Assembly (NCBI GenBank): GCA_022606135.1
Contig: JABYQN010000008.1
Coordinates: 186,001 to 250,000, forward strand
Direction of reading: 5' to 3'
DNA: 64,000 bases
Source: Fomes fomentarius
Taxonomy: Eukaryota; Basidiomycota; Agaricomycetes; Polyporales; Polyporaceae
Part shown: in pieces, positions 57,601 through 64,000 of the stretch
Layout: every line of letters starts with the position of its first letter
Numbering within the stretch: the stretch's first letter is position 1
Notes under the pieces: generated by a model
What the model was told of the DNA's origin: nothing
Database searches by the model: none
The model's input: the letters and a program-made list of their open reading frames with translations, nothing else
Position numbers and translations under genes: made by a program

Positions 57601-60600
57601 CTCGCTTCCGTTCTCACATCAAGGTCTTACTGTATACCGTGCCACGCCGTCAACTTGAAGCCCGACACTAGAACTTCGCAATTCGACAGCCGGCATGCAG
57701 GCTCTCTCTCTCGCGCTTCTTCGCAGGCTTACACTGCGCCCTTGTCTCGCCGCACAGAGACCTTTTCCAAACCCTCGTCCCCAATACCCCCCACGCATTC
57801 TGTCCGCCGCTACTTCCGCCGCCCGCTAACGCGTGTTTAGTGCTCTCTCCGACAAGGGTCTGCCCGGATCTCTCTCTATCACCGTCGTCACTTCGTCTGC
57901 CCTCAGGGTGGCACGGATGTGGACGCGGTGTTCCCTGTATGTGCTCAGGTTCTATATTGCGTTTTTAGTGTGCGGCGCGGACCAGCAGTGGCACAGTGGT
58001 GTAACGCGGCGATAATGGACACTTGCGCAGCGAAGTTAGTCACACATCGAAGAGTGTGGTAACTACCCTGATGTTCTGACACGGTGCGGGCCTCGTGTCA
58101 CAGAATGGTGATTGTTCGACATGCATAGGCCTTTGAAACCCATATACGCCTTCCGAGGCTCTAGGGTCACTACGGGAGTTGCACTACTGTGCAAGTGCAA
58201 CAATCCCTCCATTCCATATGTAGGTTGTTTTGTTCTCGCGCTACGCTAGTGCCGGCGGCGATACTTGGACTTCTCGCAGGCGCTTCCAACATGACCGAAT
58301 TATTTCCCATTGGGGCCTTTGTCTTGCTCGTCTTCTTATGGACTGTGCCATCAGATGCACCCGCACTGAAACGGGCAACAGATCCTGACCATGTACTTAT
58401 ATACAACGACATCAGCGATGAGCCATCAGGAATCAGTGGTCGTGTTTCGACTGCCGCACGATGTCCTAGTGATGTCCTCCACGCCGACTCTCAACTCCCG
58501 AGTATGTATATGTGTGTCTTCGATCTGACCCTGCACGAAAAGAGTTGACAGATCTGACAATGCCATGCAGTCACCGAGAGACGAGCAGACCGCAGAGTAC
58601 TCGCATACCACGTGTATCCAGTCGACACTTGTGATCACTCCTGGCGACGACGCCTTCGCAGGGCGACTGGGATCAAACATGCTGTCCTCGTTCGCTTAAG
58701 TACCGGTTTCGTACGTGTACTTGCTAGGCACTGATAATGCGCCCATGTCAGGCAGCCAGCTGCTCTATCCGCATGTCTGATGGCCTCACCATTGCTGCAC
58801 ACGACTGGCACTGTGTCTCTGTCTGGCGCGCCTACGTAGTTCAAATTCTACTCCGAGTCCGTCTATACACGGTGAAGAAGAGGTCGTGTGCCACTTAGGC
58901 GGGCCATCTTGGGCTCGGGGTAACATCTTGTGACATATCCCATGGCCGTTCGGTAGTACTCCAGCATATTCCCGAAATTAGCGGGGGCGCAAGCCAAACA
59001 CATTGTTTTGCAAACAACAAACCACCCCGGTTCCAAGATCCGTCGAGAGATGAAAATCCAGACCGACGGATCTTGCGCATGAGTCCATGACTCAGCCACA
59101 ATTCATTCAGGTTCCGCCTACGCTCCGACAGCTGAAGTTTGACCACCCGCTCCGGCGCCGCGTCATATAGCCGGGCGCCTGAGCGACCTTCAAGTTTTGC
59201 TTCCGCTCCGAATGTGAACGGCCTTGCGCACTGAAACTCTGTAAAACTTTTGTCCGACGTCGGGTCATGTTCAGAGCATACTTCCATCAGCCATTGCAAA
59301 ATGTAACATCCCGAGCTGAGTCAAACAAGCTGCGATTCGCGGCCTATGTCCCGAGAGCCCCAGGTTTGATTCCATACACTCCCGGAAGTTTTGCAGGTGG
59401 TGACAGTCGGGTAAATTTGACCGGTATCATACCCCTGCGCTTGCGGCGTTCGCTGCGCTCAGTGAGACGCGTAAGTGTTGTGCACCGCTGAACAGCTGCA
59501 TATGTCTGCATACCAACAAGATATGGCATCATTGGCATGTACAAAAGAATCACGTTGCTTCACAGTGACTTCGGTCGACTGTACACCCCGCGGGATGCTG
59601 TGCGTCGGTCCGTCAACCCCACGGCATTGGGATTGACACCGAGGTCCCGAACCAATCATACGCCCCCCTAGAGACAGACGGGAGAAGCACGTACTTGCCT
59701 TTCTGACAAAAGTGTACGTTGCCCAATATAAAAAGACCAGACTTGACTCACCATCATGACTCTGTTAGACTCATCGCACGGCTACAAACCATCAGCAAAA
59801 TTGCCTGTTCATCCCACTGCCTGTTTATCCCATACAGCAATGCCTGCCTTTCATGACAATTATGGTGACTGACCAGACATTTCATCCAGGCTCAGGCCCA
59901 GGGGAGCGTCTATTTTCTCCCCCCCTGTTTCAGGATGCCCATCATTGAGCTTCGCGTGTTGGACTCCTTCCACTTTAGAGGACAAGAATGGAGCGGATGT
60001 CTCTTCAGCGTCCAGGCCGGCACCTGCTGGCACCTGCTAGACGGCGTTGCTCTGGCCCATCGCTCATCCAAGCGTTTACCCAACCTTGAAGCAGGCGCTG
60101 TACCTGGGCGTCCCCGATAGCGATCGGATCCCAGCATGCATGATAGACACATCCATCGATGTCCAGCGTCTCCGGCATCATGCATCCATGGACCACGCTA
60201 AAGTGCCAGGCATCCATCAGATGTCCATCCCGCCACACCGACTCGGGCGGGCTTTCCACACTTCCATACTGAACGCCTTTGGGTTAGGTGACCCGCGCTG
60301 CATCGGCCCGTACAGCCCGTCTTAGCAGGCTTTCAACTCCATCCGATACTTATCGTCATCGCTGAACGAAGACCGCCGCCCGCGATGACATCAATCAGAA
60401 GGTGCAACCGTCCTTGGGATCTCTCCACTTCTGACAGACCTGATCTCATCGCATGCTGACCCTTCGGGTTCTCATATTCACTCAAATGGTCATCATTACC
60501 CAATGACGCACGGACTTCCGATTCTGCAATTGTTGAACAGACTGGTACGAAATGCGCTTGACTCGACATGAAGACGCTATTCTCGGTTACAGGCTCTCAC

Positions 60601-63600
60601 CTCCCTTCCTAACCAAGGTCTACATCGAGTAAAGAGTTCGTATGCTTGCTTCACCAACTTTGCATCACGAGAACATTGCCGCCCCAAATTACCCATGTGA
60701 CATCATGCAGCGTCGACCGATGAGAACGGGCATTCATACAACAAGGCTGAACTCAATGGAACGGATGTGCCTCGGATCCTTAGTGCGTCGTACAATAGAA
60801 TAGGTCCATGTGCCACCGTAGATCTTCCCTCCCCGAGAGAGAGAAAGGATCGAAAGATCTCGCAACTTCTCCCAACTACTCCAATACGTATCATAGGACA
60901 AGGTGCGCTTCCCAATCCCTATGGAACACCCTCGTCCTTGCTCCAACCATCGAGGACTCCAAACGCCGCCTGCCAGCGCCATGTAAATGAGTACTCAATG
61001 GCAATGACGATGCAGGGGTGGCGCGAATGACGGTCATCGGCATGTATTGACAACGTCTCTCCTCGTCAACACCAGTGGCCACAGGCTGTAGGCCTTCACT
61101 TGTGACGGCACTGGCGGATGTGTGAACAAGGCTTTGCTATGCGTCAATCATGAGTTTTACAAATAGAAGTACCATGTTTATGACGATCTGGTCAATTGTT
61201 GATTACGATGGTCCGTGCTTCTGAGTAGGTTCGAGATGCCTTTGTGACTTGACGGTACATGGTACTCTCGGTCAGCAATATCGACCTTTGTGTGGCCACC
61301 CATACGCCGTGACATGCTTGCGCAACCCTCCTAGACCTTGCTTTGTCGACTACTCTCAAGGTCTGATGGCTAGCTTCTCGGTCCAGACTTAGGATGACCG
61401 AGTGGCATATGTTTGCAAGAGTTTGCTACCAAATCTCAAGATTCCAGCGACAATCAAAGTGGGTGGTAATCACCTCGCCGTCCTTCCTCTGGAGGCTAAC
61501 TCGAATTGGGTGCGACACAGAACCCACAGGATGACTGGCCTTGCATCCTTATGCTAACCCGTATGCGCGTGCATCTGTCATATGAAGATCGATTGCCAGT
61601 GGCGGCCCTTCGATCGCAGACCAGGTATGCTACTATGGGAAGAGAATGCTACAACTTCGGGTAGAGCGTGGGTGGTTGTGGACGCACTACGACTCTGGTC
61701 TACTAGGAAATGGAAGACCATCAGAAACGCTAATTGGGCGCAGTCGCAGTTGTTGTTCTGCAGTAGGTGTCGCTTGTATTGCAGGGAATGCTGTATACAA
61801 GACATTCACGCTTACACGTTCTGGTCACGGTCATGTGCGATGTAACAAGGGACCAAGAGTGATAGCGGATGCTGTTACGCCCTGGGTGGCACAGAGCCTC
61901 GAGTTTGGGAAAGGCGCGCTCCTAGATAAAGACATCCTAGCTCATGTCGGCATCATCCATCCTGCAGTGAATACGCATGGCAAGACGGCCGAGTGCCGCC
62001 GGTCCCGGGGACCCATACTTATCTCGGCCGAACCCCTCCGTCGTTATAAGAGATGACGCGGAGGCTAGCGTTGGGGGGTTTCCAGCAGATACACCGAGCT
62101 ATCTCGCATCCCATATGGAGATTCCCCAGCCCCAGCTCGGCGGCGCTTCACGCACCCTTCGCATGCGTCTCTGCGTGTCTTCGGAGCAGCGGGCCTGGGT
62201 CTCATGATCAGCACATGCCGCAGTTCATTGCGGACCCCCAATGGACGAATGTGCGGAGCGACGGGGAACTGAATGGGTATACGCCGTTCTTTCATGAGTG
62301 CGAGATCCGGATGCGTGTATGCGGGTACCGATGGTGAGATGCTATCATGAGTTGCCGCAAGCACAACAGTGTCCAGCCTCGATCGCCTTGTCACCGACAT
62401 TGAGAGTGGCATAGACATGCGAAGCACTGTCTGCACTATCGCCGCACAGTGCCTTCAGGAGGTCATAATCAGGCCTTAGGGTCACACAGCCCCCCTATGC
62501 GCAATCGGGGACGCTATACAACTTTCTTTGAGGCGCAACCGCATCACAAAGAGTGCTGCAGAGCTTCGCGTGGCAGCGCCAGTGAAAGTATGCATGCTTT
62601 CTTCTCCGCCCGCATGCAGCCCCACGAATTATTATTATTCCGATGCGCGTGTTGCAGGCTTCGGTCAGGGTCTTTGTCCCGAACACCGGCCCAATACGCG
62701 TCCACCACGACGCGCCGAGGCGCACAAAACGCTCACCCTGAAACCCTGTGGTGGGGCAGCGGGACGCTCATCGTGATGTAGGTCGGAGTTGTGTCCGAGG
62801 CGATAGACCAAGTGCGCCTTTAGGTCCCCGTTGCTGCAGAACGAGATCGTGCTGCGATGTGGAGCTAGGGCAGCCTTGGACTCCAGGGTTGCGTCCGATT
62901 GCGCCGCTTGGTTTGAGTTGTCCGAGGAACTGCAGATCGTCCTTAGACTGCGGTACTAGTGTGAGACAGCATGGGCTATGGGGTACGCACTCGTATCATC
63001 GTGAGCTTTGCTTGTGAGCACACGCAAGCTAGCGCTGGTCACCATTCGGGTGTTGGCCCGAGACGGCCCGAGAAGTGCGAGATCGTGGGTTCGCCCGCGA
63101 ACCTCTCAGGCCAGGGGCCGTAAAGTCGATATTCTCAATCGCGGATCCTAGAGATAGAGTCAGAGCCTGGGCCGGCTGACGGGGTGAGTTTGCTCGAGAA
63201 GACGTCGGACTCCCTCATATCTCGTTGTTCCGAAGCCACGAGAAGGGGCCTTGTATCAGGAAGACCTCCGAAGTAAAAAAGTCACCGAATGCCCCACTTA
63301 GCGGATCTAGTAGGCCGGAGCGCGATAGCCCGATGGGATGGAATCGAGGTGAGAGATGTTGATACGGAAGGACCCTCTTTCATCCCATTGGTTCACCCAT
63401 TGGTCTGCGGCACAGGTGGTGTGCCTAGCAGTGGCGTCTGGATCTAAGTGCACTACTACCACGTTTGTTTGACTTGCGGATTATGACAAGCTGTACGACA
63501 TTGTTCTTCCTACCGCATTTGAACATCGTGGACTACGGGACCCGCCGCAGGTGTGTATTATGCGCAATGTGCGCAAGGCGACGAAGAAACATGTGGGATA

Positions 63601-63636
63601 AGTAGTGTGAGGGGCGTGTTGGGGCGGCGGCGAACT
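51602..63636. other. 12-kb gene desert
   Basis: No gene is supported over about 12 kb. The longest frame is 54149-54826 on the minus strand (225 codons). It is Arg/Ser-rich without hydrophobic-core patterning and has no motif. Other frames are mostly under 150 codons and overlap each other in several frames. I saw no tRNA, no rRNA, no reverse-transcriptase, integrase or transposase motif, and no long direct or inverted terminal repeats by eye. Composition looks like the rest of the window. It may be decayed transposon DNA, an RNA-gene region or a centromere-near or subtelomeric stretch; the sequence does not decide. Confidence 0.5.
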
Positions 63637-64000
63637 CTAGACTAGACGATCGACGCTCTTGTCTACCGCGAGACGGATGCTGTCGCCTTTGTCGATATCT
63701 TTGAACTGTACCAGCGGAGTCAGCGATGGAATCACACCTCGATTTCGAGGGCTAGAGCGTGAGGTGAGATTCTCTCTAGATGAGCACGTACCGTCAGCTC
63801 GCGCGTGCGATGGAGGCTCTCAATCTCGTCCACTCTGTCTCGAACGTTGTCCAAGAGCTCGTCGAACCCTTCTTCCGATACGACCTCTTCAGCTGCATGG
63901 AGGATCAGCATGGAATCAGGCGAGACATCGTGGTTGATCTGCGCAAGACGAGATAGGTCAGATCTAGTGCAAGCGAGATACATCGTGAAACCAGCTCACG
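63637..64000 (-). CDS. 3' end of an unrecognised gene running off the window
   Basis: Exons 63637-63705 and 63792-63938 join in phase 0 (intron 63706-63791, gtacgt to gtacag). A third intron (63939-63999) begins right at the window edge: its donor gtgagc starts at 63999, so only one base of the next exon is visible. The readable 72 residues are INHDVSPDSMLILHAAEEVV, DELLDNVRDRVDEIESLHRTREL and FKDIDKGDSIRLAVDKSVDRLV. The acidic, leucine-heptad look suggests helical or coiled-coil structure. The family is not recognised. Confidence 0.6.

Noticed and set aside
1..64000. CRISPR arrays, bacterial operons, phage or intact transposon systems
   Set aside because: No regularly spaced repeats, ribosome-binding-site-linked gene strings, transposase/reverse-transcriptase motifs or long terminal repeats were seen. 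The gene structure is eukaryotic throughout.

Overview
The window looks like nuclear DNA of a basidiomycete fungus, most likely an agaricomycete. Genes are cut by many introns of about 45-90 nt with GT...AG ends. FunK1 (fungal-type) protein kinases are present in several copies. Core genes (RER1, HUB1/UBL5, a Nab2-type zinc-finger protein, PHO80-type cyclins) give clean eukaryotic orthologues once spliced by eye. No bacterial operons, CRISPR arrays or intact transposons were seen.

Layout. 0-2 kb: the 3' end of an unrecognised basic nuclear-type protein, then a SUR7/PalI-like four-span membrane protein. 2.9-23.4 kb: an accessory, rearranged region with two intact FunK1 kinase genes (5.5-8.1 and 18.1-20.8 kb), one FunK1 pseudogene (2.95-5.07 kb), one FunK1 fragment (11.2-11.4 kb), a calcineurin-like metallophosphoesterase (9.5-10.5 kb), and an 11-exon HSL-type alpha/beta hydrolase with a long C-terminal extension (12.6-17.0 kb). 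A segment of about 4.4 kb (FunK1, intergenic DNA and the 3' end of the phosphoesterase) is duplicated in direct orientation at 5.47-9.87 and 18.14-23.38 kb. The second phosphoesterase copy is a relic, and a small hydrolase fragment lies beside the second block. 25.2-27.5 kb: a secreted amidase-signature enzyme with a TATA-like element.

29-43 kb is a compact core block: RER1, a Tda10/glycerate-kinase-like P-loop kinase, an intron-containing tRNA-Thr(UGU), HUB1, a PTRHD1-type peptidyl-tRNA hydrolase domain protein, a Nab2/ZC3H14-type poly(A)-binding protein, a small hypothetical gene, a PHO80-like cyclin and a GNAT acetyltransferase. A second PHO80-like cyclin lies at 50.5-51.6 kb. 43.2-50.4 kb and especially 51.6-63.6 kb hold nothing I can support as genes. 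The last 364 bases carry the 3' exons of a minus-strand gene that continues outside the window.

No operon-like pathway links these genes. The strongest biology is the FunK1 duplication (with a patch of very high identity suggesting gene conversion, nonsense decay in the extra copies, and a conserved upstream inverted repeat with a CACGTG core) and the very small coding exons (6, 10, 12 and 15 nt) in three neighbouring housekeeping genes. All exon boundaries were read by eye from splice signals, phase and family conservation; none was tested against transcripts.
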